Positions 36,913 through 48,499 of a stretch of 64,000 nt of DNA are shown piece by piece. The notes under the pieces were generated by a model. It made no database searches and was not told the origin of the DNA. It saw nothing but the letters and a program-made list of their open reading frames with translations. The position numbers were made by a program, and so were the translations under genes. The stretch is taken from the NCBI GenBank assembly GCA_030272155.1, contig CP126193.1, positions 62,001 to 126,000 of the forward strand. The letters run 5' to 3'. The first letter of the stretch is position 1; the number at the start of each line of letters is the position of its first letter. The DNA is from Tetradesmus obliquus. Taxonomy: Eukaryota; Chlorophyta; Chlorophyceae; Sphaeropleales; Scenedesmaceae.

Positions 36913-38802
36913 TCACTGCTGCACCAGCTTGCCCACGATGGGGTACTTGCTGTTGAACTTGGCCTCCCACTCCCGCAGCGCGTCCAGCTCCACAGGGCCC
37001 AGCCCAGCCAGGTCAGCGCAGCAGTCCTTCACGTCCGTGCTGATCAGCGCAAACGCGCGCGCCACCTCCTTGCCCGCAAACGGGTAGATGCCTGCGTGGT
37101 GAAACGGGGATGCGGTCAACAGCACGCGTGGTGCAGCAGGCAGGCATGTGTGGTCAGGAGGTGCCAGCTCCTCAGTGAGCGCGCTGGCAAAGGCGGTAGT
37201 GCTGAAACATGCAGCGCTCCTCAACATACTACCAGCGCAGGCAGTTGCAATTGCAACTGTGTTTTACTTCATCACTGGAGCAGCAGGGACAGTAGCAGCA
37301 GCAGGACAGTGTGGCTGCATTCCGCCGCTGACCCACCTGCCACTACCTGCTGCTGCACTCGCTGACAGTGGGCTGTCACACATGCAACTTGCCCCCGCTG
37401 CATTGCGCACGCATCCTCCTGCTACTTCATGCAGGTGCTGAGGGCATATGCTTGCCCAGCTCAGCAACTGCTCCACATGCTGTTGTGACGGCTGAGCAGC
37501 GCCGTGCTGCTGCTGCTGCTGCCTCAGCAGTGCAGCTGCAGAGCTGGGCTTACGCAGGCGGCACCAGCTGCTGCCACTGCGCTGCTGCTGCTGCTGCTGC
37601 TGCCCTGATGCAGCTCCCAGCTGCTCACCGTCTGGCCCGTAGAACTGCTTGCCGCTGGTGATGTCGTACACCACGCCACGGATGGACAGCAGCATGGGCA
37701 GCGAGGCGTCACTGCCGTCATGCTGTGCCAGCTGCTGCAGCGTCAGCTCGCGCATGGGCACCACCTGGCGCATGGAGCAAGCAGCAGCAGTATACGGCGG
37801 CAGCAGCAGCACCAGCAGCAGCAGCAGCAGCACCATGCCTTCGCTTCGTGGGGCAGCACTGGGAGCAACCTGACAAAGCATCGACTCCACATGTTTTAGC
37901 TGCAGGCAGCGCATCCTGGCCACGTGCAGCTGCCACCAGCGCCACCAACGCCACCGACACTGCAAGCACACGCTGGCCTCGCCCCTGTCTTAAGGCCTTG
38001 CATGCGGGTTGCACGAGTGCGTTGTCAACCAGGCCTCAGCAGTACGGCGTGCCCGAGTAGCATGCAGTGAGCATGCACAGCTGTGCAGGCCAGTGCTGCT
38101 GCCACTGCAACTGTATGCGCTGTGGCACAGCTGCGTCCATCTGCAACCAACCAGCCAGCCAGCCAGCAAGCCAGCCAGCCGGCAGCATCAGGCAGCCAGT
38201 GCAGCGCGCCGCACCTTGCCCACTTCATCGTACACCTCCCTGATGTGTGCCAGCTGCTGTTCTAGCCGCTGCAGCTCCTGCTCGCTGCAGCCATCCAGGT
38301 CATCTGTGCAGTCGTTGATGTCTAGGGAGTCCTTGGCCAGCGCCCTGGCGCACTCCCTGCCAGCATACAGGTTGTACTGCTTGCCTGCAGCACAACAGCG
38401 TCAGTTGGCAGCAGCAGTAGCAGCAGCAGCAGTAAGCTCAGCAGCTGCATTGCCATGACTCCAGAAACAAAGTGCAATTCCATAACAGCCCTTTTTTATT
38501 GCGAATGCATCCGTTCAATCGATCCTGATGCATCCAATGCCGCTTTTGCTCAACTCCCCGAGCTCACCTGGGCCATACTTGTCGTTGCTCTTGCTGACAT
38601 CGTACACGACGCCTTTGACTGCTATGAGGGTCGGCTTCGACCAGTCGTAGCCGCTGTGCGAGGCGAGCGTGAGCTCCGTGATGTCCCCCACCATCCACTT
38701 GGTGGGCTCTGGAGGGGGTGCCCTCGACTCCCTCCATGCCTTGTAGATGCTGTGCAGCAGGTACGCGATTATCAGCCCCCCGACAAGTGCTACCCAGTCC
38801 AT
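36913..38802 (-). CDS. Tandem two-domain MAPR (cytochrome b5-like heme/steroid-binding) membrane protein
   Basis: Four exons on the minus strand (38568-38802, 38215-38384, 37629-37764, 36913-37091) join in phase to 239 residues. An N-terminal membrane anchor (WVALVGGLIIAYLLHSIY) leads into domain 1: ITELTLASHSGYDWSKPTLI, AVKGVVYDVSKSNDKYGPG, YNLYAGRECARALAKDSLD. Domain 2 follows directly: VVPMRELTLQQLAQHDGSD, LSIRGVVYDITSGKQFYGPD, YPFAGKEVARAFALIS, FNSKYPIVGKL. Both match the MAPR fold (PGRMC1, plant MSBP), which binds heme through a Tyr. The Tyr of the GPY-type loop is present in both (QYNLYAG; IYPFAG, one residue shorter). The Lys-Tyr pair near the end is intact in domain 2 (SKYP) but reads Val-Tyr in domain 1. 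MAPR proteins sit in the ER and support cytochrome P450s and sterol metabolism. Alternatively these are two adjacent genes: reading through the donor at 38215 would end domain 1 at 38188. The in-phase splice into domain 2, with no ATG before its conserved part, favours one gene. Confidence 0.7.
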
Positions 38803-39107
38803 GAAGGCTGTTTTGTATGCCTTGAATCGACCAGTGTCTGTGCCTGTGTGTGCTAGCAAGCTTCTGGTGCTCTGAACAGACGCAGTCCAAGCCGCAGCAG
38901 TTGTTCGGCTAACACACAACACTTGTTTGCTGTCAGATCACTTCAACCTAGTGCTTGATAACTTGTGTTGCAACACCGCTGCTATGAACAGTCAAGCAAC
39001 TTGGCAACTTGTCATCAGACACGTGTTACATGTCACCCCATTCAAAACCCTGGAACACAAACAGCTCTGACTCTGCTGTGCTGCCAGGCTCCGCACTGAC
39101 AGTACTG
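38803..39107. other. Spacer between MAPR 5' end and ALG10 3' end
   Basis: Holds the MAPR promoter and ALG10 3' UTR; both genes are on the minus strand. No other gene seen. Confidence 0.5.
39026..39030 (-). terminator. Likely TGTAA poly(A) signal of ALG10
   Basis: TTACA on the plus strand, 78 bases past the ALG10 stop on the minus strand. Confidence 0.4.
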
Positions 39108-41622
39108 TCACCACATAAACCTAGCAAGTGATCCGTCGCCCCAGGTGTAAGGTCGCCGCGCAAACACCCACAGCGTGGCAGCGTTGACGCAGCAGTAGCC
39201 AGCAACCACCAGCAGCGACAGCCGCACAGGCGGCACTGGCATGTGCAGCACTGCCAGCGCAAAAGCAGTGGTGAAGTACCTGCAACACAGGCACCACAGC
39301 AGCCACATGCAGCAGCAGAGGAGTTCGACAAGTGAAACGATCAAGGCCAGAAGCACAGCGTCAAGCACCTGTCAAGTTTCATGGCCGCTCACTGACTGCC
39401 TGGCAGGCACAAGGGTCTGTTTGCACAGCCACGGCAGCAAGCTCGCCATGCACACAGCTGCCACTGAAATTTTGAATATGAATGGTACACCGCAGTGGCA
39501 AGCAGAGCAGCTCAGGCTGGCCAGCAGCTGCGCCATGTACAGTCAGCGCACGCCCTCACCCCGCGGCATTATGTCCCAAGCTGCCCACCCAGCCATCCAG
39601 CCACCCAGCCGCACCTGAACTCCAGCAGCCAGGCAGGCGCAAGGCTGAGCCAGCAGCAACACGCAAACGCGGCGCGCCACAGCCAGTGCTCGCCGCCAGC
39701 AGCCAGCGCCGCCAGCAGCAGACCCCAGCCGGCCACGTAGGCGGGCACCGCAGCCAGCCGCAGCACGCCACTCCTGGCGAACAGCTTGCGCCACAGGTAG
39801 AAGGTGTAGTGGCGGTTGTCTGCCAGCAAGTAAGGGTGCACCAGGCTGAAGCGCTGCACACACACGGCAGCTGCGGCACACGCACACACCGCGCACAGCA
39901 TGCACAGCAGGGGCGCATCAGACAGCGCGCTGCGCACGCGTGCCAGCACGGCTGGCTGCAGCAGCAGCGGGCCAGCGGCAGCCAGGCAGAACAGCGCAAA
40001 GTACAGCGGCTGCATCAGGTGCAGCGTGGGCGCATGTGCCTCCTTGTCACCGAGCGTGATGCCTCCGTTCCACACCACAAAGGCGACAAACGCCACCGGC
40101 AGCACCAGCAGCAAGCAGTAGGCCTGCAGTAGCGCTGCCCGCCGGTCCCAGGCACTGCGCAGCACCGCCTGCAGCTCAGCCAGCATGCCTAGCACGCCAC
40201 CCCGCTGCTGCTGCTGCTTCTGCTGCTTGGCTGGCTGTTGTTGCCGCTGCTGTTGGCGCTCCTTGCTTGCTGTGCTTGAGCCACTGGGCGCTGTGCTGGC
40301 TGGCGCTGCTGCTGCTGCTGGCTGTGGCAGCACCTCCCTCAGCATGGCTGCTCCTGTGAGGAAGGTGACCCACACTGCATTGGTCTGCCGCATGCCAATG
40401 GCTGCTGCGCCTGCTGCTGCCGCCGCATACGTGCTGCGCCTCAGCAGCAGCAGCTCCGTGAGCAGCACAAACAGAAGAGAAGGCACATCTGTGTAGAAGA
40501 GGAAGGCGAAGAAGAGCTGCGTGGGCAGCAACCCCACCACCAGCGCCACTGCTGCGGCTCCAAGGTGCACCTGCTGCACCCTGCTGCTGCTGCTGCTGCT
40601 GCGCTGCTGCCTCAGCTGCATACTGACGGCGTACGCCACCTGTATGGTTGCCACTGCCAGCAGCGCGTTGACACTCCTCAGGAAGGGTCCCGAGCATGTG
40701 ACGTCCTGCAGGCATGCACAAGCAGGCGAAGCACGTGTTGTGTAGTGACGCACTCAGCGTGTTGCCACCATGGTGTCAGCCAGCTAGCTGCCTGAAAGCA
40801 TAGCTGCAATTCCCTGATTGCCAACTAATTGCCAACTTATTGCCAACTGCAGCACCTCGGCGCGCCTGCAACAGGGGCTGCTGGGCTGAAGGGCCAAACC
40901 ACACAGCCAGCTGAGTGCAGCACAATAACAGCAGGCACTGATGGATGCTGCTGAGGCAGTGCAATTCCCTGGCAGTTCATGAGGCAGGAAAGGGCATGGC
41001 TCAGCCATCCCCAGCTGCTGCTTGAGGCAGCACCAGCTGCGGCCAGTGCTGTGCACGCTGCTGTGTGTTGCGCCGCCACTGCCTGCTGAGAGGTGCACAG
41101 CAGCTGAGGTGACGCACCAGGTCAGCGCCGGTCCAGCGCAGCAGCAGCTGCGCCGCCCATGCGTATGCGGCGCCGATCACGTAGAGGCCTGGGAAGGTTG
41201 TTATCTTTGCATCCCATGTGAGCAGCTCTCCCCTGCAGTACAGCTGCGCCATAGGCACGTGGAACGGCTCGTCCTGCAAGCATAGGGAGAGGGTTTGTAG
41301 AGTTCACACCAGATGCTGCACAGGTGACAAAGGCTGCGCTGCAGTTTTGCAGCAGACAAGTATGCAACGAGGATTGCTGCAGTGACAAGTGTGCACACGG
41401 GTGCTTGCTGGCTCGCGATGAGTACAGTCGGTGTGCACGTACGCACTGCCGCTGGCCTGCTGTGATCACACTACGGCAGCAACGCACCATGTAGCTCTCA
41501 GGTACATTGACAGCGATGAATGATGTGATCCCCAAGGCAATTGTCATCAGACATACTGTCCAGGTGACTGGCAGCCAGTGTATGGGCTGATGCTGCTGCA
41601 GTGCTGCACCTGCAACCGGCAT
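39108..41622 (-). CDS. ALG10: ALG10 alpha-1,2-glucosyltransferase (dolichyl-P-Glc dependent)
   Basis: Four exons on the minus strand (41488-41622, 41118-41273, 39615-40705, 39108-39279) join in phase to 517 residues, close to plant ALG10. The hallmark YMDEPFHVPMAQLYC spans the first splice junction, followed by WDAKITTFPGLYVI. Further family motifs are CSGPFLRSVNALL, FFAFLFYTDVPSLLFVLL, IGMRQTNAVWVTFL, LGDKEAHAPTLHLMQPLYF and RFSLVHPYLLADNRHYTFYL. The protein is a multi-pass ER membrane enzyme with many Leu/Ala-rich helices. It adds the last (third) glucose to the lipid-linked Glc2Man9GlcNAc2 donor for N-glycosylation. The central cytosolic or lumenal loop carries an Ala/Gln/Lys-rich insert. 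The start is the ATG at 41622 giving a short N-terminus before the first helix. It is divergent from the VMA22-like gene. Confidence 0.92.
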
Positions 41623-42056
41623 TTTGAGCAAGGGGAGACTGTGTACCGTTGCGGCGTATCAGAGTATCAAGGATCTTGGGTGTTGACCGGTTCCGGGTCT
41701 TTGTGCATGAGTGCCCCAGCAACCTCAGCAAGTGTACTGCTTCTGTTGTGATGGTTGTGCTGGTGATGCAGCTTCGGCTGCGAGCGATTCTATAATATGA
41801 CTGCATCCAATTTAACAAATGCATACATGTTTCAAATTGAAGGTGTCAACGCACCGTGAGCAGAGCTTTGACAGCTCTTTTCAGGACCGAGACCACGAGG
41901 GTTTGTGTCTTGTCTTGCCAGACTCGCCACAGCCTTGTGATAAAACATGTTGATGGCAACAGCAACATCGCATATTACTTTGATCGCGTTCTTTTGGATA
42001 ACCACAGGCCCGGCAATTTATTCGACTTGTCAGCAGCAGCAGCACCTCTGCACACC
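41623..42056. promoter_or_regulatory. Shared 434-bp region of divergent ALG10 and VMA22-like genes
   Basis: The two start codons face away from each other over 434 bases. An open frame runs upstream of the VMA22 ATG without another ATG, so the true 5' UTR may extend well into it. No clear core promoter motif is seen. Confidence 0.4.
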
Positions 42057-42653
42057 ATGGCACCTACAGAGCAGGAGTTCTTCTCAGCCCTGCAGTGCAT
42101 AGAGGATTACCTGAAGACACAAGATATGCTTGGAGGCGCCCTGAAGGATGGCTTGCTGAACTTAGCGCGTGGCAAGTACACTCTTGGCAGCAGCCTGGGG
42201 CAACAGCGGTACCCAGGCGACATGCGTGCGAGTGCACTGCTGCAGCCCTGCCCTGCTGGAGCTGAAGATGCCATTTATGAGGAGTTCAGTCTGCAGACTG
42301 TCACCGTGCAGCATGCAGGCCAGATGCACCACACCAACAGTACAGCAGAGCAGCACCAGCAGCATGGGCAGCACGAGCAACAGCCTGAGCAAGAGACTGC
42401 TGGACGCACCGCAGCAGGCGCTGCAGTTGCAGCAGCAGGCTCTGAGTCACTCAGCGGCAGGCATGCCTGCAGCAGCAATGACCCATTGGCGTGGTTCTCA
42501 GCGCTGCCGCCGCAGCCTGTGAGGCAGGCGCAGAGCGACTTCGCAGCGGCGCTGCAGCATGCCGTGGCCGCTGCCAACGCGCTGCAGCGGCTGCGGCAGC
42601 TAGCAGCAGACTTGGGCTTGCAGGAGGAGGATGCTGCGTCAGACGCAAGCTGA
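42057..42653 (+). CDS. VMA22: VMA22/CCDC115-like V-ATPase assembly factor
   Basis: A single exon encodes 198 residues, rare in this intron-rich region. The N-terminal helix pair FFSALQCIEDYLKTQDMLGG and ALKDGLLNLARGKYTLGS, and the C-terminal DPLAWFSALPPQPVRQAQ followed by FAAALQHAVAAANALQRL, match the two conserved ends of CCDC115/Vma22. In yeast Vma22 works with Vma12 and Vma21 in the ER to assemble the V0 sector of the vacuolar proton pump. The middle (about 95-145) is a His/Gln/Glu/Ala low-complexity linker. The C-terminal helices look coiled-coil. The start is the first ATG in the frame, just ahead of the conserved helix. Confidence 0.8.
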   Translation: MAPTEQEFFSALQCIEDYLKTQDMLGGALKDGLLNLARGKYTLGSSLGQQRYPGDMRASALLQPCPAGAEDAIYEEFSLQTVTVQHAGQMHHTNSTAEQHQQHGQHEQQPEQETAGRTAAGAAVAAAGSESLSGRHACSSNDPLAWFSALPPQPVRQAQSDFAAALQHAVAAANALQRLRQLAADLGLQEEDAASDAS

Positions 42654-43702
42654 ACTTCAGTGTGTTGGGGTATTGGTGATGGCATGCAGCAGTAGCAGGC
42701 GCTCGCACAGCGTGCTGCTGGCAGCACCGTGGATGTCAGCGGCAGCTGGCAGCAACACTGCACCAGCAATCGTGACCACTGGTTGCTGTGTTACAATCTT
42801 TGCAGGCACAGTCATAGTGTGTTTTGTCAACAGCAGCGACATTGCAGTTGCCGTGGTGTTGCCGGCAATTGCCGGATTGTAGTGCTTGGCATGCAGGCTT
42901 GTAAGGCTCTTCACACGCGGATCATTGGACGTGGCCAGTTTCTTGTACGCATGGCATGCATGGTGCCTTTTGTCTGCATGGCACGGGGTGCATCGGTGAC
43001 GCTTTCAAAGCATGTATAAAAATCTTGCAAGGCAGTGCATGTGCCGTGCCCGGTTGCCTGCCATGTTCGTTGCAACAGCAGAGTCTCGGAGTGCAGGCTG
43101 TGCAGGTGTGCTGCACTGTGTCACCTGGCCAAAGGCTCGCACAACATCATGTTGCACATGATGTGCACCAAGTCAGCATTGTTCCAGTGGTCACCGACTG
43201 CCACACCTCATTTCATGTTTGTCATGACAGCAGCGGCGTCTGGCTCGAGTGCTGCTCCCAAGGGTTGGTTGTGGGTCACATCGACAGCAGTACAGCCAGC
43301 CGCGGTGCTTTCATGATCAGGTGTGCAGCTTGCTGTGACCTCGTCTAATGTCTATCAATTTTAACTCCGGCTCGTCAAACTGGTGCTGCCCTCTTTGCTT
43401 TGGGGGCTTTGGGTCGCCGCTCCACCCTGGTGTGTTGGGCCATTGGAGACAACTGAGGTGCGCGGTCTTAGAGCACATGGCCACAGCACTGTGCATCGCA
43501 TGGTGATGAAGCATTGTGACGGTAGAATAAGGCTGTTACACAATGTAACTGCCAGTCAAAGGACCCTAATGATTCTGCCGCTGCACCAGCAGCAGTACGT
43601 GTGTATCAGCGCGCCCTAGTTTTTTTCCGCGCCAGTCAGTGCGTCAGCCGGCCACCCTACCCCCACCCATCCGCTGCTCCCCAAGCTGCTAGTCAGACCC
43701 GG
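42654..43702. other. Convergent intergenic region between VMA22-like and uL18 genes
   Basis: No gene seen. A plus-strand TGTAA at 42900-42904 may serve VMA22. A two-way TTACA/TGTAA site lies at 43536-43548. Confidence 0.45.
43536..43548. terminator. Two-way poly(A) signal TTACACAATGTAA
   Basis: TTACA (minus-strand TGTAA) and TGTAA face each other with three bases between, 163 bases past the uL18 stop. One short site could end transcripts from both convergent genes. Confidence 0.4.
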
Positions 43703-43746
43703 TCAGAACTGCAGGCCTGCCTCACGAGCTGCATCAGCCAGAGCCT

Positions 43747-43784
<38 letters not shown>

Positions 43785-44726
43785 GACAGGAGATAGAGTC
43801 AGTAACACGCCATCAAGGTGCACAGCAAGCGTACACCAAGTGTGCAACCAGTTCCAGCCAACATGATACAAATCAACAACAAAGCACTGCACTGGTCCGT
43901 CGCCAGCATCCTTGGCACGCCCGCCGGCAAGCTTGCGCCACATGCACAAGCACACAAGCACGCGGCACTAGCACTGTACAGGCACGTCCCCTGCCAGCAC
44001 CGTCCCCTGCTCACCAGCTATGTGGCTACGGCTGGCTGAGCGCTGGCTTACTGCTACTGCGCTCAGCACCAAGCTGATGTTTCAAACCCTGTTATATTGA
44101 CCAATAAGCCAGAGTGGTGTGTTACGATGTTTGTCCTGCAAATGCTGGCAAGCTCGCCAGCTGCCAGGCCCTCCTGTGCACTCTCTGTCCGTGCAACCGT
44201 GCTCGTGCCCGTGCTGACAGCTGCTTGCTGTGCTGTGCGCGCATCGCGGCCTTGCCTGCCCTGCCGTGCCTTGCTGACTTTCTGCTGCTGCACCCAAGCC
44301 TGCTGCCTGTCTTGCTGCCCCTCCCCAGCGTGCCCGCCCGCCACCCGCAACCCGCCGCACCTCGATCCTGCCGTGGTAGGCGAAGCCTCCCCTGTCAAAG
44401 CAGACCTTGCTGATCTGCTTCTCAGCGCACAGCTCAGCCACCTTCTTGCCCACAGCCTCGGCGGCAGTCTGCAGCAGGGGGCGGCAGCGACACATAAGCG
44501 TGAGTGCAGCCAGGCATGAGGGCAGCAGGCTTGGCTGCAGCCTCAAAACATGCAACCAGCACACACGTTGCACAGCAGCGCAGACAGCAGCGCAGCTGAC
44601 AGTAGCACTGAACGTTTGCTGCAGCACCGCTCTGCGCACCAGAAGGAGCGAGATGATGCCACCCAGAGGCACAAGCTGCACAAGCATCAGCACCACAGCA
44701 GACCATATGTACCTCGCTAGCCGCTA

Positions 44727-44784
<58 letters not shown>

Positions 44785-45378
44785 GGTATTGCTGCTATGA
44801 GGTGCCTGCTGCGGGCGCGCTGCTGCTCACGATGTTGGCGCCGTTGCCGTCTACGCTGCCCTTGACCTCTGCCGTGAGCGTGGAGGCTGCCACCAGAGTC
44901 CTGCCTGCAGCGTCGTCAATGACCTGCACAGCAGCAGCGGATGATGGCATGGCAGCGGTGAGACAAAGGCGCCAGCCGGTCGAGCAGCAGGCGTGACTGG
45001 TCTGCGCTGTTCCAGGTGCGCTGCGGTGGCGTGCAACTGTGCTGGCCTGCTGCTGTGCAGCCCTGTGCATCTGCGTCTGCAAGCTCGGCCCACATAGAGC
45101 CAAAATATTGGCATGCCAGCAAGGACCAAACACTGCATGGCACGCCACAGCGCGCCAGGAACAGCTTCCTGCAGCTACCACTACCGTGCACATCTGCTGC
45201 TGGTCTAGACAGCGCCGCTGTCAGCGCTGCTGACATCGCCTCTGCTGCCGGCTAGCTGTGGCGGCGACTGCTGACGACTGGTACTTCCGCTGTCAGCACT
45301 GCTGAAGTACCTGTGCATAGATGTGCTGGTTTGACTTGTGCACTGCCAGGCGGGGCCTCTCCGGGGTGCCGTTCAGCT

Positions 45379-45410
<32 letters not shown>

Positions 45411-45848
45411 TGGGGATGTCAGGAAAGCTGGCTGGCAACCAAAAGGATTGGCATTGTTACAGCCTGCTGTGACTGGCACACATTGCATGTCGTGACATTA
45501 AGCACTATACCAGCGTTAAATTGCGTTTAGCTCTGGCTGTGAACGGTGCTGGGGACCACAAGCCCTGCAGGGCAGCACAGGCCTGGCTGGCTGTCATCAG
45601 CCCACCTTCTTCCTAATGCGCAGGTGGCGCTTGCGTGTGCTCTCCTTGCGGCTTAGCTGCTTGCACTCCACTGCTGCCACGAATGTGCGGCCTGCATAAA
45701 AGCACACGCTCATCAGTGCACTGGCAGCCAGGCACCACGAGTGTCCCGAAAGCTGCTTCGCCAGACCGCTGGCCGTACCTGCGCGAGAAGGCGCAGTTGG
45801 AGCTGCCAGGAGTACAGAACTCCTGCTAGATGCCAATGAGCCCAGCAT
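43703..45848 (-). CDS. PRPL18: Chloroplast 50S ribosomal protein L18 (uL18c)
   Basis: Six exons on the minus strand (45779-45848, 45606-45691, 45311-45376, 44831-44923, 44361-44468, 43703-43744) join in phase to 154 residues, typical of bacterial-type uL18 plus a transit peptide. Family motifs in order are [79 protein letters not shown] and the ending [13 protein letters not shown]. uL18 binds 5S rRNA in the central protuberance of the large subunit. The first 30 or so residues ([20 protein letters not shown]) are rich in Ser, Ala and Leu without acids, so the product is imported, most likely into the chloroplast; a mitochondrial destination is not excluded. The last exon is only 42 bases and follows an 11-unit CTG run that acts as its pyrimidine tract. 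Confidence 0.93.
44729..44783. repeat. (GCT)18 run in a uL18 intron
   Basis: Eighteen uninterrupted trinucleotide units lie in the intron between the exons ending at 44831 and starting at 44468. On the gene strand it reads CAG, not CTG. Confidence 0.9.
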
Positions 45849-47149
45849 TGTGCCGGTGTGTGCTGCTGCAGAAATGCCCGGTCTGCGGCTGCCGCACCAA
45901 ACGCTAGTGGCTATGCAGAAACAAAAACTGAAACAAGAAAATACTCACTGCGTCTGTGCAGCTTCCGGGGCCTCGGCAGCAGGTTCGCTGGTGAGATGTT
46001 GTTTTGTGGTAAAAACGCGCCAGGCCAGCAACAGAGACGCACAGGCGGCTAGATGGCATGTTAAAAGGTATTCATATCATCTTATGATTAGACCGAGTGC
46101 GTCCGCTGTTGAACAGAGCTCTGTTGCTGCTGCTGTTGCCTCATAGAACAGCGCCGGTCAGACGGTCTCGCTGCGTAATGTTTGTTTTACTCTCTGATCC
46201 TTGAACGTCATTCTTGTCCGAATGGTCGTATTGCTTGCAAACGACATCGTCAGCAGCCCCAGCAGGGCTGGTGCAGCACACCACAGCTGCAGGAGGCAGT
46301 GACTGCTCCTTCAGCAGGCCCTGTGCCTCCGGACCAGCAGACGTTAATGCTGGATTGGATCCAAAGGCAACTTTTGATGTCGGTTTGTATCGTAAGGGCA
46401 GATTCATGCTGTAGGCATGCACCATGTCCATTGTGGTCATCATGGCGCTCTGTCAGCTGAGTCTGCTGCTGCAGCAAGTCACTTGATGCTGTATGTTACA
46501 TTTACCAACAGCTGCACAGCAGTTCAAGCTGCTGCTAACACGATAACAACCCCTGCACTCAATCAAGAGTGTGTGCATGAACCAGGTGTTGGCGTGTATT
46601 CATGCTCATGCACCCCAGCTGCTGGCAACAGTGCTTGTAGCGGAGAGGCGCAGCACCAGCCTGCATCACACCATGTCAAAAGGAAAGTGCAGCATCTGCA
46701 TCAGCGTGCATGCTGAGCTCGCGCTAGTGACAAAATTGCAAAGCGCAATCAAACAGCAGGCAGAGTGCATGCACATGATGCACAGCGCTAACAACAGTTG
46801 ACTGCTTGCCTCGCAAAAAAAATCATGGCAAAAAAGCACAGTAAAGGACTGAGACATGACGATTGCTGCTGAGCAGGACAGTCAATGTTGGATGTGCGCT
46901 TCAACAAAAAGGGTGCCTGGCCGAACTGCTCAGCTGAATGCCAGCGAGCAATTGCCCGAGCGCCTTCTGCTTAACTGTGAATGCATTGACAAATTGCACA
47001 GGAATCCTCTGCCACAGCAAGAAATTGCTAGGGCTACGCCAAACTCTGCCAGTAACACTGCTGCATGAGTCCATGGTTGGACTCGCTGCACAATCTCGGC
47101 ACCTGCTGCTGAGCCACAACTGCTGCTGGCCAGCAGCCCTACCTGCGTG
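45849..47149. other. Intergenic stretch, no gene seen
   Basis: Lies between the uL18 start and the PfkB stop, both minus strand, so it holds the uL18 promoter and PfkB 3' UTR. Short open frames here lack signatures or splice partners. Confidence 0.45.
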
Positions 47150-48450
47150 TCAGCTGCCTGCTTGTGTATCTGCCGGAACTCCTGCTGCTGCTGCTGCACT
47201 GCTGCTACTACTACCGCTAACCACACCCAGCCACTGCGCTAGCTGCTTCACCCATGCAGGCTGCACCAGCGTGCCCGTAGGCAGCGCAGCAGCTGCACGC
47301 GCCGCCAGTGGCTGCACCACGGGTTCGGCTGCTGCCGCCAGCGCCTGCAGCAGCGGCCGCAGCGCGATGCGCACCCGCTCCGCTTCACTGAGCGGCGCCA
47401 GGCCACCAGGCGCTGCCGTGATGAGGCGCGGCGCGCAGCGCGGCTTGCAGGTCTGCGGCTGCATCACTGCCCTGCTGGCGGCCCAGGCTGCAGTGTGCCC
47501 CGGGTTGGCATCGCCCCGCATGAGCGCAATCATGAAGGCGGTGGCAAAGGTGTCCCCAGCGCCGTTGGTGTCCACGGCTTGCGGTACCTGCAGCGGCAGC
47601 CATGAAAACAACAAGAGGACCAGCGAGTGGATGCGCAATGCGAGAATGCCAGCTGTGCGTCCCCAGCTGCTGAAAGCAAAGCTGCTCGTCCAATGTATGC
47701 CCTGGCATGACAGCACTGCGCAGCGTAGCAGCCAGCACTGACACAAGCCTGCTGCAGCCCATGCATATGCGGCTCCAGCAGACCAGCTGCGGCACGAGCA
47801 GCCCGCCATTGCTGCCCTGCTGACATCATCAGCCCTGCTGTGAGCAGTGCACAGCACGCAGCCGCAAAGGCACTTGATGCGATTGGCATGCAAACCGCAC
47901 ACACGCACACCAGCACACACTGTGTTGACTGTGAGCGTCTGGGCGTGCGTGCATACCTTCACAACAGGTATGTGCTGTGGCTGTGCTGCGCTGCGCGGCA
48001 CCAGCAGTGCGCCTTTCTCCCCGAGTGTTATGATGGTGCGCTCACACGCGCCAGCCACCGCCTCCAGCTGCTGCTGCGACCAGGTGTCAGTCTCCACATC
48101 AGACAGGAACAGCGACACACGGGGACCAAGGCCATCCTGCAAGGAGCAACAGTTCACCAAAGTGCTTGTTGACGTCGCTGTCGTTGCTGCTGTTGCTGGA
48201 AATTGCAGGACGTGCGGCACCAACAGGAACATGGCGTCATAACACAGACCTGACAACTGCTACCAAATACACAGAGCCGCATGCCGCAATGCTGACAGCT
48301 GCGGAACTGCATGCGTCATTTGGCTGCATTCGCACTTCTCGAAGAGCCGCCTGCGCCAAGGCGCGGGAGGGTGCAGCTGCACGCTGGCCTGCTGGGCTGA
48401 GCCTGCTGCCACGCAGCCTCGCAACCACTGGCTAGCTCCTGTGCACTGCC

Positions 48451-48499
<49 letters not shown>

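Noticed and set aside
36913-37971. Second MAPR domain as a separate gene
   Set aside because: There is no ATG between the acceptor at 37764 and the conserved start that would give a full domain with an anchor, and the upstream exon splices in phase; kept as an alternative only.
44729-44783. CTG/CAG run as a CRISPR-like or coding repeat
   Set aside because: It is a plain trinucleotide microsatellite inside an intron; no spacers are present.
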